Assembly: GCF_002968285.2 (NCBI RefSeq)
Contig: NZ_CP134400.1
Span: 3,596,001 to 3,660,000, forward strand
Length of the DNA: 64,000 nt
DNA from: Mycobacterium sp. ITM-2016-00318
GTDB taxonomy: Bacteria > Actinomycetota > Actinomycetes > Mycobacteriales > Mycobacteriaceae
Direction of reading: 5' to 3'
The notes beneath the pieces are model-generated. The model was not told where the DNA came from. It did not search any database and saw only the letters and a list, made by a program, of their open reading frames with translations. Shown here one piece after another: positions 21,176 to 30,796 of the stretch (position 1 is its first letter; each line of letters opens with the position of its first letter). The position numbers and the translations under genes are program-made.

Positions 21176-23176
21176 CTAGTGCGCATCCCGCTTCGCCAGC
21201 TGCGCCAGCATCCTGTTGTAGGCAGCCAGGTCGGCGTCCTCGTCGCGATCGGCGGCCCGGTCGAGGCGCTTGGCCGTACGCCGGTCGCTGCGCGTCCACT
21301 GCACCAGCAGCGCGATCATCACGATGACAAGCGGCACTTCGCCTGCCGACCAAGCGATTCCACCGCCAAGCTTCTGATCGCCCAGCAGATCGGTGTGCCA
21401 GTACAGCTGCAGCGACTTGTAGAAGCTCTCCCCCAGCACGCTGTTGGTGCTCATCAACACGACACCGAAAAACGCGTGCAGCGGCAGCGACGCGAAAACC
21501 ATGCCGACCTTGCCCAGCGGCGGAATCGGTCGCGGCGTGGGATCGACGCCGATGACGACCCAGTAGAAGAGGTATCCGGTCAGCAGGAAGTGCAGGTTCA
21601 TCGCGACATGCGCGGCATGGGAGCCGACGGCGGCGTCGAAGATCCCGCCGAAATACAGACCGTAGAAGCCGGCGACGAACAAGGCCGTCGCGATGATGGG
21701 ATTGGTGAAGAACCTCGACACCCTCGAATGCAGGGCGGCGAGTAGCCATTCGCGCGGTCCCGGCGGATCCGCCTTGCCCGACGCGGGCAGCGCCCGCAGC
21801 GCCAGCGTCACCGGTGCCCCCAGCACCAGCAGGATCGGCGTCAGCATCGACAGCAGCATGTGGGCGACCATGTGCATGCTGAACATCGCGGGCATGTACC
21901 GGCCCAGACCCGACGACGTCGCGAACAACAGCACCAGGCAGCCGAGCAGCCACGCGACGATCCGGCCCGTCGGCCACATGTCACCGCGCCGCCGCAGCCG
22001 CCGAACCCCGGCGAGATACAAGAGCGCCATCACGATCGCCGCTGTTCCGAATATGAGGTCGAACCGCCAGTCGAACAGGATTCGGGCCACCGTGGGCGGG
22101 CCTGCGAAGTCGTAGCCGATCTCGATGGCGGGTATCGACGGGTTGAAGATCGGTGGCGCAGGCGGAGGGGTCCGGCTCAGCGCGACCGCGACGCCGAAGG
22201 TGAGACCGAAGACCACCGCCTCGGTGATGGCAAGCCTGATCAGCGGGCCGCGCGCCGCTGGATCGGCCTGCAGTGCCGCGACACCGCTGCGCCGCTGACG
22301 CCAGCCGATCACCCCGAGCGTGCACAGGGCGATCACCTTGGCGACGATCAGCAGGCCGTAGCCGCCGTCGAACAAATCGCCGGGGCGGATTCGCACCAGG
22401 GCGTTGACGATTCCGCTGAGAGCCATTGCGACGAAGCACCACAGTGCGACGGCCGAGAACCGGCGGGCGGCCAGGTCGGCGTGCCCGCCGCTACGCAGCG
22501 CGTGAACCAGCAGCGCCAGCAGCCCACCCGCCCACAGCGCGGCGGCGACCAGATGGATGAGCAGGCTGTTGGTCGCCAGGTCGTGTGATCCGCCGGTCGA
22601 CGAATGCCCCGTCAGCGCCAGCGGCAGCAGCGTGATCAGCGAACCTACGAACAGCAGCGGCGTCGGCGACCAGCGCAGCACCGGAATGCTCGCGACCGCG
22701 ACGATCGCGGCGAGGAACGCCGTCCACCGCCACGCCCCCGCCGTCTCGACCAGGCTTGCCACCGACCAGATGTCCGCTGGGCTGAGCCGCGTCGACAGCG
22801 GTTGACCGGTGACATCGGAGACCGTCAGCGGCACGAGCAGCGCGGCGGCCACCGTCCAGATCGCCGACGCGACGGTCCCGACGCGCAGCGCCCGGTACCC
22901 GTCGGCGTCGAGCACGCCGCTCTGCTGGGGCGGCACTATGAACGCGGCGAACATGAACGATCCCGCCGCGACGACGGCGGCGATCTCGCCCGCGGCCCGA
23001 ACGAACGGCAGGCCGTAGGTAGTGACCGGCCCGGGGTCTGGCAGGCCGGTGGCCGTCAGCGCGTCAGCCAGCGTCAGCGCGCCCAGGGCCGCCGCCGTCA
23101 CACCGGCCAGCAGGGCGACGCCGGATAGCACAGGCCACACCGCATTGGTGCGCAGGCTCGACGTCAGGGTGCTCAC
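21176..23176 (-). CDS. CopD-CtaG fusion membrane protein
   Basis: A 666-residue polytopic protein with about fifteen membrane segments. Residues 1-330 resemble CopD (GHSSTGGSHDLATNSLLIHLVAAALWAGGLLALLVHAL; His residues placed for copper), and residues 360-640 resemble the caa3-type CtaG family (GLGRYMPAMFSMHMVAHMLLSMLTPILLVLGAP and HVAMNLHFLLTGYLFYWVVIG, with HMVAHM and NLHF histidines). The arrangement matches M. tuberculosis Rv0102. It probably handles copper for cytochrome oxidase assembly in the plasma membrane. The start is GTG at 23176. It lies between ssb2 and plsB2, where M. tuberculosis has insertion sequence genes. Confidence 0.88.
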   Translation of the reverse strand: MSTLTSSLRTNAVWPVLSGVALLAGVTAAALGALTLADALTATGLPDPGPVTTYGLPFVRAAGEIAAVVAAGSFMFAAFIVPPQQSGVLDADGYRALRVGTVASAIWTVAAALLVPLTVSDVTGQPLSTRLSPADIWSVASLVETAGAWRWTAFLAAIVAVASIPVLRWSPTPLLFVGSLITLLPLALTGHSSTGGSHDLATNSLLIHLVAAALWAGGLLALLVHALRSGGHADLAARRFSAVALWCFVAMALSGIVNALVRIRPGDLFDGGYGLLIVAKVIALCTLGVIGWRQRRSGVAALQADPAARGPLIRLAITEAVVFGLTFGVAVALSRTPPPAPPIFNPSIPAIEIGYDFAGPPTVARILFDWRFDLIFGTAAIVMALLYLAGVRRLRRRGDMWPTGRIVAWLLGCLVLLFATSSGLGRYMPAMFSMHMVAHMLLSMLTPILLVLGAPVTLALRALPASGKADPPGPREWLLAALHSRVSRFFTNPIIATALFVAGFYGLYFGGIFDAAVGSHAAHVAMNLHFLLTGYLFYWVVIGVDPTPRPIPPLGKVGMVFASLPLHAFFGVVLMSTNSVLGESFYKSLQLYWHTDLLGDQKLGGGIAWSAGEVPLVIVMIALLVQWTRSDRRTAKRLDRAADRDEDADLAAYNRMLAQLAKRDAH

Positions 23177-23206
23177 GTACCCAGCGTATGGCTAGCCGAC
23201 GTCGCG

Positions 23207-25549
23207 CTACTCGGATGCCTCACGCAGTGCACGCCGCTTCGTTTCGCGTGCGACGAACTGTTCGCGGGAGATCTGCTCGACCTTGTCCATATCGGCGAGG
23301 ATCCCGAGGAGTTCGTCGCGGAACACCGTCCGGCGTTCGACCAGATCGGCGGCGGGCTCGAGCAGGTGCTGGTCGGCGACCACCTGACGCGCCGTCGCGA
23401 ACAGCAGCGCCGACACCGCCTCGGTGCTGCGGACACGGCCCTGCGCGACGTACTGGTTGCCGACGCCGAGCGCCCGCTTCGTCAGTTCCTTCTCGTCGAT
23501 CTCGGCCGGCAACTCACGCAGCACGTCGGCGACGATCTCGTAGGCCTCGAAGTAGGGGCGCAGCACGGCCTGCGCGATCAGCGGCCGCTTGACGCGCAAC
23601 ATCGCGTACAGCTCGTCCCCACCCGCGGCGACGTGCGCCTCCCAGTCGTCGTGCCAGGCCATCTCCTCCGCGAGATGTTCGCGGAACGCCGTCGAGTCCG
23701 CGAAGTAGAAATCGAACTTCAAAAGATCCCGCAGCCGCATCGCGCGACTCCAGAACGCCTCAAGGCGATCTCCCTCAGCGCGTCCCGCGTGAACCAGCGC
23801 CATGTCGACGATCGCGGTCTCCATGAACGCATCGATCACCGTGTTGCGGTAGAACGCCGCCTCGTGCTCCTGCTCGGGCGCGATCCGCCAGACCGGCTCG
23901 CGTCCGCTGTCGACACACGTCACCGGGTGACCGTTGGACAGGGCATCCAGGGCGGCGCGCACACCGTCGGCAGTGCGCAGCCGCAGCACGCTGTTGGTGA
24001 CCGGAGTCTGCTTGCGCTCGAGGTAATCCAGCGAATCCTGCAGCGTGTGGTGCAGTTGGTCGAGCGTCAGCGCGGCGCCGCGGGTGGTCAGCAGCAGGGC
24101 GGACACCAACCCCGTCGCGTTGACCGGCGTGGCGCGAAGGATCCGCCACGACACCTCGATCGCCATCTTCTGCATGGCAAGGCGCTTTGCTGATTCGTCC
24201 TGTGTGACCGGGCCGCCTGGCTCACCCAGGTATTCGCGCATGGACACGGCTTCGGGAAAACGGACGTAGATCTTTCCGTAGCTGCGCTCACCCTGCGCCT
24301 TGATGTACTTGTACAGCCAGGACAGCCCTTCGGGTGTCTTCTCGCCACCCCGTGCGTACGCCGCGTATTCGGCCGTCTCGTGCAACTGGTCGAAGCTGAT
24401 CGACACCGGCTGCAGAAGAATGTCGTCGCTGCGGCCCTCGAGGTAGGCATCGGCGACGTAGCTCATCAGACCCAGCTTGGGCGGCAACATCTTTCCGGTC
24501 CGCGACCGGGTGCCCTCGATCGACCAGCTGAGGTTGAACCGCTTCTGGACGATGTAGCCGACAAACTGCCGCAGCACGTATTTGTACAGCGGATCGTCGA
24601 GCTTGCGCCGCAGGAATATGACGCCGGAGCGCCGCATCAGCGGCCCCATAAATCCGAACGACAGATTGATGCCTGCAAAGGTGTGTACGGGCGGAAGCCG
24701 GTTCTCCTGCATCGCCACCGGCACTATCACGCCGTCGAGGTAGGACCGGTGAGAGAACAGCAGCACCGCGGGGTGGGTCTCCAGCGCGTGCCGCATGTTC
24801 TCTATCTCGGCACGGTCATAGTCGATGCTCGGATCGAAGCCGCGGCTGAAGATCGCGCGGCCCAGCGACGGGATGAGGTCAACGGAGAACCGGCTCCATC
24901 CGGTGGAGAGTTCGTCGAGCATCTCGCTCGCCTTCCCCAGCGTCGCCCCGGGGATCTTCTCCAGGCCCGCCCGGAACTGAGCGGACGCCAGTATCTCTGG
25001 TCCCATCAGCTTGGGCGACTTGTATTCCGGTCCGAGCAGTCGGAGTTCGACGCGCTCGATGGCCAGGCTCGCGCGCCTAAGCACGAAATGCGCCAAATCG
25101 CGGGGGTTTTCGGCGGTGGTGTTCTCGTTCCACTGCTGACGGAGTTCGGAAACCTTCGCCGGCTCACCGGCCACCACGCGCGCACGCGACGGGTCCCGCT
25201 TGAGGATGCGCCGTTGCAGGATCTCCGGCGGGCGGTAGGTGTCGCGCCCGGAGATCAGGGCGACGACCTTCGAGCGGGTCGGCAGGCCGCCCGGCACCCA
25301 GAAGACGCGCACCGGGACGACGGTCCGGTCCTCGTCGGCTTCGAGTTCCTGAACCAGCCGCGCGAGCACGCCCGGCGGTGGATCGCCTTCCGGCAGTTCG
25401 AGAACCGCGACATTGGATTCGGGATGTTCTCGGCGCTGCTGCTGCAGCCAGTCGCTCAACAACTCCCGCTCCGCAGGCGACGACACCGAAGCCAGCACCA
25501 GCGCGTCGTCCGTGGTCGAGAAGCTGACCATCGGATCGGCGGCGGTCAC
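23207..25549 (-). CDS. plsB2: Glycerol-3-phosphate acyltransferase PlsB2
   Basis: A 780-residue GPAT placing the first acyl chain on glycerol 3-phosphate; membrane-associated. The acyltransferase blocks are [16 protein letters not shown] (HxxxxD form HRSYLD), [46 protein letters not shown] and [15 protein letters not shown]. The C-terminal 350 residues are the usual alpha-helical PlsB extension. The GTG at 25549 is chosen because it overlaps the plsC stop as GTGA; an ATG at 25531 is the alternative. Length is near the 789 residues of Rv2482c. It is the last gene of the DGAT-plsC-plsB2 operon. Confidence 0.93.
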   Translation of the reverse strand: MTAADPMVSFSTTDDALVLASVSSPAERELLSDWLQQQRREHPESNVAVLELPEGDPPPGVLARLVQELEADEDRTVVPVRVFWVPGGLPTRSKVVALISGRDTYRPPEILQRRILKRDPSRARVVAGEPAKVSELRQQWNENTTAENPRDLAHFVLRRASLAIERVELRLLGPEYKSPKLMGPEILASAQFRAGLEKIPGATLGKASEMLDELSTGWSRFSVDLIPSLGRAIFSRGFDPSIDYDRAEIENMRHALETHPAVLLFSHRSYLDGVIVPVAMQENRLPPVHTFAGINLSFGFMGPLMRRSGVIFLRRKLDDPLYKYVLRQFVGYIVQKRFNLSWSIEGTRSRTGKMLPPKLGLMSYVADAYLEGRSDDILLQPVSISFDQLHETAEYAAYARGGEKTPEGLSWLYKYIKAQGERSYGKIYVRFPEAVSMREYLGEPGGPVTQDESAKRLAMQKMAIEVSWRILRATPVNATGLVSALLLTTRGAALTLDQLHHTLQDSLDYLERKQTPVTNSVLRLRTADGVRAALDALSNGHPVTCVDSGREPVWRIAPEQEHEAAFYRNTVIDAFMETAIVDMALVHAGRAEGDRLEAFWSRAMRLRDLLKFDFYFADSTAFREHLAEEMAWHDDWEAHVAAGGDELYAMLRVKRPLIAQAVLRPYFEAYEIVADVLRELPAEIDEKELTKRALGVGNQYVAQGRVRSTEAVSALLFATARQVVADQHLLEPAADLVERRTVFRDELLGILADMDKVEQISREQFVARETKRRALREASE

Positions 25550-27255
25550 GACCGTCCCTTCTTGGCCGGCGACTTCTTGGCCGGGGTCTTCTTGGCCGGT
25601 GTCTTCTTCGCCCCCGCCGTCTTGACGGGCGCCTTTACCGCTGAATTCGTCGGAGCCTTCTTGGCGGGAGCCTTGGCGGCCGACTTCTTCGACGGCGCCG
25701 CTTTCCTCGCCGCCTTCGCCGGTGCCTTCTTCGCGGCGCTTCTGCCGCGCGCATACGGCCCGATCTTCGGAACCGATTCGTGCGGCCAATCTTTCAACGT
25801 GTCCAGGTACAGCTCGCGGACCTCCGCGATCTTGTCGGATAGATTCTCGACGGTCCAGTCGTCCGTCGAGATGGGCGGGTAGACGACGACGTCGACGGTG
25901 CCGGGGTTGAAGGTCGTCGAGTCGCGTGCGGAGATGACCTCGGCGTTGCGGATGACCATGGGCACGATCGGTATTCCCGCCGACATCGCGATGCGGAAAG
26001 GCCCCTTCTTGAAGGGGCCCACCTCGGTGGTGTCGAGTCGGGTGCCCTCCGGTGCGATGAGGATGGACAGACCCTTCTTGGCGAGCTCCTCGATCTTCTT
26101 CAGGCTTTCCACCGCGGCCTTGGGGTTGTCCCTGTCGATGAAGGCCGCGTCCATCATCTTGCCCATCGTTCCGACGATCGGGTCGTTCTCCAGCTCCTTC
26201 TTGCCCACCGAGGTGAAGTTCGTCTCGACCAGCCGACCCGCGATGATGGGGTCGACCTGATTGCGGTGATTGAAGATGAACACCGCGGGCCGCTGCTTGT
26301 TCAGGTTCTCCTTGCCCAGCAGGTTGATGCTGACGCCGGTGGTGGTCAGCAGCGCCCGCCCGAACACCGACGTGAAGAAGTTGACGCCGGTGCGCCTGTT
26401 ACGCGTCAGCAGGCCGAGGCCGACGGCGCCTGCAGCGATGGGCACCATCGAAGCGACACCGGCAACGGTCCGCAGTTGGGATACGGGATTGCTCCCGCTG
26501 CGACTGCTGAACCGCAGTACGGGCCAACCACGTTTGGCCGCAACGGCCGCCATCTTGCCGGCGGGATTCGTCGGCCGAGGGTTGCCCACCAGATACATCA
26601 ATGCGACGTCCTCGTCGCCGTCAGCGTAGAAGTAGCTCTTCGACAGGTCGACGTTGTTTTCCGCGGCGAAGGCCTGCACGGCCCTCGCCTTGCCCGGCCC
26701 CCAGATGATCGGAGTCTTCACTTCGCCTGTGAGACAACCATTCTCATCGACTTGGAACTTGTTGCTCAGCACGTTCTTGATGCCGAGGAACCGGGCCACC
26801 GGCTCGACCTGCACCGTCAGTGCCGAGGAGCTGAGCACGACGGTGTGGCCGCGTTCCATATGAGCGCGCACCAGGTCGCGCATCTCGGGGTAGATGCGGC
26901 CGATAACCTGCTGCACGAAAAGCCGCTCGGCGAGTTCGTCGATGTCGCCGAGCGAGCTGCCTCGCATCATGCGGGCACCCTTGCCGATCAGGTCCTCGAA
27001 CTCCGACCGGCCGAGCTGATGGTTGAGGCCGGCCTGCACCATGCCGATGAACTCGCCGACGCCCATCTGGCGGCGGCGCAACCGATCCCGCGTCATGATG
27101 ACTCCGGTGAACCCAGCCACCAGTGTGCCGTCGAGGTCGAAGAAGGCGCCGATCCGTGGGCCTGCGGGGCTTCCCTTGATCTCGGCAACCGACCCCGGTA
27201 ACCGCATGGTCCGCGGGTTGGCGCGTCGTCTCGTCTGGCCCTCTCCTGCGGTCAT
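25546..27255 (-). CDS. plsC: HAD phosphatase-acyltransferase fusion PlsC with histone-like tail
   Basis: A 569-residue bifunctional protein. Residues 30-270 are a HAD/SerB-like phosphatase ([15 protein letters not shown] nucleophile loop; [13 protein letters not shown] metal site). Residues 300-490 are a 1-acylglycerol-3-phosphate acyltransferase with FNHRNQVDP as the HxxxxD site and [10 protein letters not shown] as the acceptor motif. From about residue 497 a Lys/Ala/Pro-rich tail (repeats of PAKK and KKAPAK) runs to the end, resembling histone H1 tails. ATG at 27255 overlaps the previous stop as ATGA. It links phosphatidic acid formation with a phosphatase of unknown target. Confidence 0.92.
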   Translation of the reverse strand: MTAGEGQTRRRANPRTMRLPGSVAEIKGSPAGPRIGAFFDLDGTLVAGFTGVIMTRDRLRRRQMGVGEFIGMVQAGLNHQLGRSEFEDLIGKGARMMRGSSLGDIDELAERLFVQQVIGRIYPEMRDLVRAHMERGHTVVLSSSALTVQVEPVARFLGIKNVLSNKFQVDENGCLTGEVKTPIIWGPGKARAVQAFAAENNVDLSKSYFYADGDEDVALMYLVGNPRPTNPAGKMAAVAAKRGWPVLRFSSRSGSNPVSQLRTVAGVASMVPIAAGAVGLGLLTRNRRTGVNFFTSVFGRALLTTTGVSINLLGKENLNKQRPAVFIFNHRNQVDPIIAGRLVETNFTSVGKKELENDPIVGTMGKMMDAAFIDRDNPKAAVESLKKIEELAKKGLSILIAPEGTRLDTTEVGPFKKGPFRIAMSAGIPIVPMVIRNAEVISARDSTTFNPGTVDVVVYPPISTDDWTVENLSDKIAEVRELYLDTLKDWPHESVPKIGPYARGRSAAKKAPAKAARKAAPSKKSAAKAPAKKAPTNSAVKAPVKTAGAKKTPAKKTPAKKSPAKKGRS

Positions 27256-28736
27256 AGGGCACTACTCCCGTTCGGTGACGGCGGTTTCGGTTCTTCGGGG
27301 TCCGGCGTGAACGACGCTGGAATCGACCGGCCTTCGCCGCCGAGGGCCAGCACTTCGTCGAATCCGGCTTGCAGACACCTGGCGAAGTAGTCGCCGTCGG
27401 TGACCGCGGCGCGGTCGTAGCGCGCCGAGACGGTGATATACCCGGCCCGCGAGACCAGCACGACCATCATCGCCACTCCGGGCAGCGGGCCGAGCCCGTA
27501 CTGCCGCAGGATCTTCGCACCGGCGATGAACGTATCGCCCGCATAGACCGGTACGTTGCTGGCCTGCACGTCGGAGTTGACGAAGGAGCCTGCCATGCCT
27601 TCCAGCACGGTGTCGGGGAGCAGGCTGATCAACGGTGCGATGGCACCCACCATGTTCACGGCGCGCTCGTCACGCTTGCGTGTCATCTGCGAGCGAATGC
27701 TCCTGATCCGCTTCTCGGGATCGACGACACCGATCGGCGCGGCGAGATTGACTCCGGCGAAACGGTTTCCACCCGCGGGATCGTTGTCGGACCGCATGTT
27801 GACCGGGATCGCCATCGGCAGGGTGTCCACGGGGACGCCCATGTATTCGTGGTACAGCCGCAGCGCGCCGCACAGACCGGCGAGGTAGGCATCGTTGATC
27901 GATCCGCCCGCCGCTTTCGCGGCACGGTGCAGATCGCCGAACTCGATGTCGATCGCATCGGTGCGCGACGACAGGCTGCGTCGGCGCAGCACCGGCGACG
28001 GTTCGGCGGCCAGCCCGACGACGCGTGCACCCGATATCGCATACTCGACCGCGCCGCCGAGCGACGAGACAGGATCCCGGATGACGCTTCCCACCGCCTG
28101 CGCCGCACCGTAGATCGCCCTGCCGACCCCGCCGGCGATGGCGCCGGGCAGGCGATTGAACCCCTGCCGCATAAGGTCGTTCGGCGACAGGTCCTGCGGT
28201 ATCGGCATCGGCGGATCCGCTTCGGGTGGTGGATCGCGCTCGAGGTCGTAGAGGTTGGCGAACATCTCGACCCCGCCGACGCCGTCGGTGACCGCGTGGC
28301 TCAGGTGCACCATCAGCGCAGCGCGGCCACCGGCGAGACCCTCGACAAGTGTGGCGGTCCACAGCGGACGGGAGATGTCGAGCGGAGACTGCAGTGCGAC
28401 CTCGGCGAGGTCGAGCACCTCGCGCAGCGTGCCAGGCTCGGCGACGCGCACCCGACGGACGTGGAAGTCGAGGTTGAAATCCGGATCGATGACCCAGCGC
28501 GGCGCAACCGTGGGCAGCGTCGGCATCACCACCTTCTGGCGCAGCCGCAGAACCTTGCGCGAGGCGCGCTCGAACCGGGTCCGGAGCCGTTCCCAGTCCG
28601 GCGTGGTGTCGAGGACTTCCAGCGTCATGATCCCCGAGCGGGTACGCGGGTTGGCTTCCCCGCGGTGCAGGATCTGGTCGACGGGACTGAGTTCCTCCGG
28701 TAGCCCGGCCGCATCCAGTTCAGGCATGTCGCTCAC
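27252..28736 (-). CDS. Wax ester synthase / diacylglycerol acyltransferase (Rv2484c-like)
   Basis: A WS/DGAT-family acyl-CoA:alcohol/diacylglycerol acyltransferase of about 494 residues for triacylglycerol or wax synthesis. The catalytic motif reads SHAVTDGVGG, so the second His and the Asp-Gly of HHxxxDG are kept while the first His is Ser. PLWTATLVEGL precedes it, and PVNMRSDNDPAGGNRF and the NVP block QASNVPVYAGD are typical of the C-terminal half. Starts at GTG 28748, GTG 28736 or ATG 28730 are all possible; 28736 overlaps the stop of a 7-codon reading frame with a strong ribosome site. First gene of the plsC-plsB2 operon. Confidence 0.88.
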   Translation of the reverse strand: MSDMPELDAAGLPEELSPVDQILHRGEANPRTRSGIMTLEVLDTTPDWERLRTRFERASRKVLRLRQKVVMPTLPTVAPRWVIDPDFNLDFHVRRVRVAEPGTLREVLDLAEVALQSPLDISRPLWTATLVEGLAGGRAALMVHLSHAVTDGVGGVEMFANLYDLERDPPPEADPPMPIPQDLSPNDLMRQGFNRLPGAIAGGVGRAIYGAAQAVGSVIRDPVSSLGGAVEYAISGARVVGLAAEPSPVLRRRSLSSRTDAIDIEFGDLHRAAKAAGGSINDAYLAGLCGALRLYHEYMGVPVDTLPMAIPVNMRSDNDPAGGNRFAGVNLAAPIGVVDPEKRIRSIRSQMTRKRDERAVNMVGAIAPLISLLPDTVLEGMAGSFVNSDVQASNVPVYAGDTFIAGAKILRQYGLGPLPGVAMMVVLVSRAGYITVSARYDRAAVTDGDYFARCLQAGFDEVLALGGEGRSIPASFTPDPEEPKPPSPNGSSAL

Positions 28737-28756
28737 AGTTGCGGCCACTCTGCCAT
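28733..28756 (-). CDS. Possible 7-residue leader peptide before the DGAT gene
   Basis: ATG GCA GAG TGG CCG CAA CTG TGA follows GGGAGGAG at good spacing. Its stop overlaps a GTG (28736) that is in frame with the DGAT gene, as GTGA. The ribosome site therefore serves this short frame rather than any DGAT start. It could be a translational coupling leader; it could also be chance. Confidence 0.35.
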   Translation of the reverse strand: MAEWPQL

Positions 28757-29001
28757 CGTCGCTGCTCCTCCCATCGCCTCGGACAGTGCTGTACCCACGC
28801 TAGTCCGCGGTAACTCGCTGTGACGTGCCTTTGGTGGCTCAGTCGAAGCGCTGGCCGAAGGGTCAACCGCGGACACGACTGCTCCTGCGGGGCAACTGTG
28901 CAGCCCGCACAAAACGCCCGCACAGACCGCCCGCGGCGGCAAACGCCGGTCTTATGAGCCACCACGACCACCGACGGGCAATTCGCTAGGGTGGGTGCGC
29001 T

Positions 29002-29074
29002 GCCCCCGTAGCTCAGTGGATAGAGCAACCGCCTTCTAAGCGGTTGGCCGCAGGTTCGAGTCCTGCCGGGGGCG
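29002..29074 (+). tRNA. tRNA-Arg (anticodon TCT)
   Basis: Acceptor GCCCCCG pairs with CGGGGGC; D arm GCTCAGTGGATAGAGC; anticodon stem ACCGC/GCGGT encloses loop CTTCTAA, anticodon TCT; T arm has GGTTCGAGTCC. CCA is not encoded. A TAGGGT -10 box lies 9 nt upstream. Confidence 0.96.
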
Positions 29075-29211
29075 CCGACGGCCGATGGGACACCGAGCGA
29101 TGCGTGGTGTTTGCCGCGGGGAGGGCCGCGACCCCGCAAAGGTTTGGGTTTTAACGGAAATGGCAATTCTGTTCGGGCAGTTCCCGTCCCAACACTTGAA
29201 TAGGACCGCCC

Positions 29212-29367
29212 ATGATTGTGCTCGGCATCATCCTCTTGTTGATCGGCTACTTCACCAGCCTCTCGATCCTGTACACGATCGGCGCGATACTCATCGTGAT
29301 CGGCATCGTGCTGTGGATCCTGGGCGCGGTCGGCCGCCCGGTCGGTGGGCGCAAAGTCTGGTTCTAG
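29212..29367 (+). CDS. DUF6131-type small membrane protein, copy 1
   Basis: A 51-residue protein with two hydrophobic segments (VLGIILLLIGYF and IGAILIVIGIVLWILGAVG) and the basic end GRPVGGRKVWF. It agrees in length and pattern with DUF6131 proteins of mycobacteria. TAGGA lies 7 nt before the ATG. A second paralogue of identical length is on the opposite strand at 44405-44560. The function is unknown; two-helix hairpins of this size often act as membrane-stress or regulatory peptides, but nothing here shows that. Confidence 0.75.
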   Translation: MIVLGIILLLIGYFTSLSILYTIGAILIVIGIVLWILGAVGRPVGGRKVWF

Positions 29368-29480
29368 CTGTATTCGCAGAACATCCGCGAGCGAGGCGCG
29401 GGGCATGCCATCGGCATCCCCGTGCCTCGCTTGCTGTTCGCTGCTGCCACACCGGATCGAGATCGGCGGCAGAAGGTCGT

Positions 29481-29822
29481 TCAGGACGTGAAGGCAGCCA
29501 TCGCGGCGTGCGCGCAGGCGCAGTCGTCACTGACGGCCGCGCCGCTCACCCCGACCCTGCCGATCACCGTGTCGTCGACGACGACGGGTACACCGCCACC
29601 AAAGATGATGAACCGGCCGTTTCCGTTGGCGTGCAACCCGAATCGTTCGCCGCCGGGTGCCGCTAGCGCAGCGAGTTCAGCAGTCGAGGTGCTGTTGGCG
29701 GTCGCGGCGTAGGCCTTGTCGATCGCCAGCACCGGCCCGGCGATCTCGGCGCCATCCATGCGGCCGAAGGCGATCAGGTGCCCGCCCGCGTCATCGGCCT
29801 TGATCCTGTCCGAGGCGCCCAT
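29481..29822 (-). CDS. HbpS/GlcG-family protein, N-terminally shortened
   Basis: A 113-residue protein matching the DUF336 (GlcG/HbpS) family: DDAGGHLIAFGRMDGA, IDKAYAATANSTSTAELAAL and GGVPVVVDDTVIGRVGVSGA are the conserved blocks. Members usually have about 20 more residues before the AGGHL strand; here only MGASDRIKAD precedes it. Either the first helix is lost or the true start lies elsewhere. No strong ribosome site is visible at ATG 29822. It follows the alpha/beta hydrolase gene by 16 nt and is probably co-transcribed. Some relatives bind haem; that cannot be judged here. Confidence 0.7.
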   Translation of the reverse strand: MGASDRIKADDAGGHLIAFGRMDGAEIAGPVLAIDKAYAATANSTSTAELAALAAPGGERFGLHANGNGRFIIFGGGVPVVVDDTVIGRVGVSGAAVSDDCACAHAAMAAFTS

Positions 29823-29838
29823 TGGCTTGTGTCACCTG

Positions 29839-30681
29839 CTAGAAGAGGTCCGGTGTCCGTGGCGGCACGTCGTCGAGAAAAGCACTCACCATCGGCACCA
29901 GCAAGTCGGACTCTCCGGAAATACCGACATGCGACATCGCGGGCAGCACCACGAGGCGCGCCGCCGGAGCGTCCTGCAGCACCCCCGATTCCGCCGCTTG
30001 CTCATCGCCACCACCACGCAGCTTGAACATCGCCAGCGCGTGCTCGAGTGTCACGCCGTCGGCGTCCCCCACGATGACCATCGTCTTCGCAGAAATCGAT
30101 CGCATTTCGTCCTCGGTGATGTTCTGGTCGTCGGCGTTCAGAGCCTTCATCTTTTCGAGGTACGCCTCATATGCTTTGGCGTCCGGCGTGTGTGCCATGA
30201 AGACCGTCTCCACCGGTGTCCCGGCGAACGCCTCGGCGGTCAGCCCGCCGATCGCCGCGGGCACTACCGGATACCACCCGTCCTTGCGGAAGGTGGCCGA
30301 CATGGCGACCAGGTGGTTCACCAGCGACGGGTGACGGATCGCCAGTTGCAACGCGACCCCGCCGCCCTGCGAGTAGCCCATGACATCCGCGCGCTCAACA
30401 CCCAACGCGCGCAACAACTCCGCCGCGTCGTCACCGAACTGCTCGTATGACATCGCCCGCGTCGTATCCGGCGTGCGGCCATGTCCTTGCTGGTCGAACA
30501 TGATGACGGCCCGATCGCGGGCGAAAGCCTCGGCCCACGCTCTCATCGAGTCGACGGCCATGAACGCGCCAGGAATCAGCAGCAGTGGCGGCTTCGGTGT
30601 GCCGAGATCGCCGTACACCTCGTGGTAGATGTTCAGCCCATTGATCGGCAGATGCGCTCCGCGGGAGGACGTGGTTCCCAT
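29839..30681 (-). CDS. Alpha/beta hydrolase
   Basis: A 280-residue alpha/beta-hydrolase-fold enzyme. PPLLLIPGAF gives the oxyanion strand, GYSQGGGVAL the nucleophile elbow (Ser in GxSxG), IVGDADGVT the acid region and MSHVGI the catalytic His. IMFDQQGHGRT is the usual strand after the first helix. The ATG at 30681 has AGGAGG about 7 nt upstream, so the start is firm. Cytosolic, substrate unknown; esterase, lactonase or haloperoxidase-like activity are all possible. It is divergent from the lytic transglycosylase gene and upstream of the HbpS-like gene. Confidence 0.9.
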   Translation of the reverse strand: MGTTSSRGAHLPINGLNIYHEVYGDLGTPKPPLLLIPGAFMAVDSMRAWAEAFARDRAVIMFDQQGHGRTPDTTRAMSYEQFGDDAAELLRALGVERADVMGYSQGGGVALQLAIRHPSLVNHLVAMSATFRKDGWYPVVPAAIGGLTAEAFAGTPVETVFMAHTPDAKAYEAYLEKMKALNADDQNITEDEMRSISAKTMVIVGDADGVTLEHALAMFKLRGGGDEQAAESGVLQDAPAARLVVLPAMSHVGISGESDLLVPMVSAFLDDVPPRTPDLF

Positions 30682-30796
30682 CGGTTCATCCTCCTGACCG
30701 TTATCGTCGTTGACCAGATAGACCGCGGACGCATCGGGAATTCATCGATCGGAGCCTTTAGGCTGGCCGTCGATACCCGCAGGCAATTGGAGCCAC

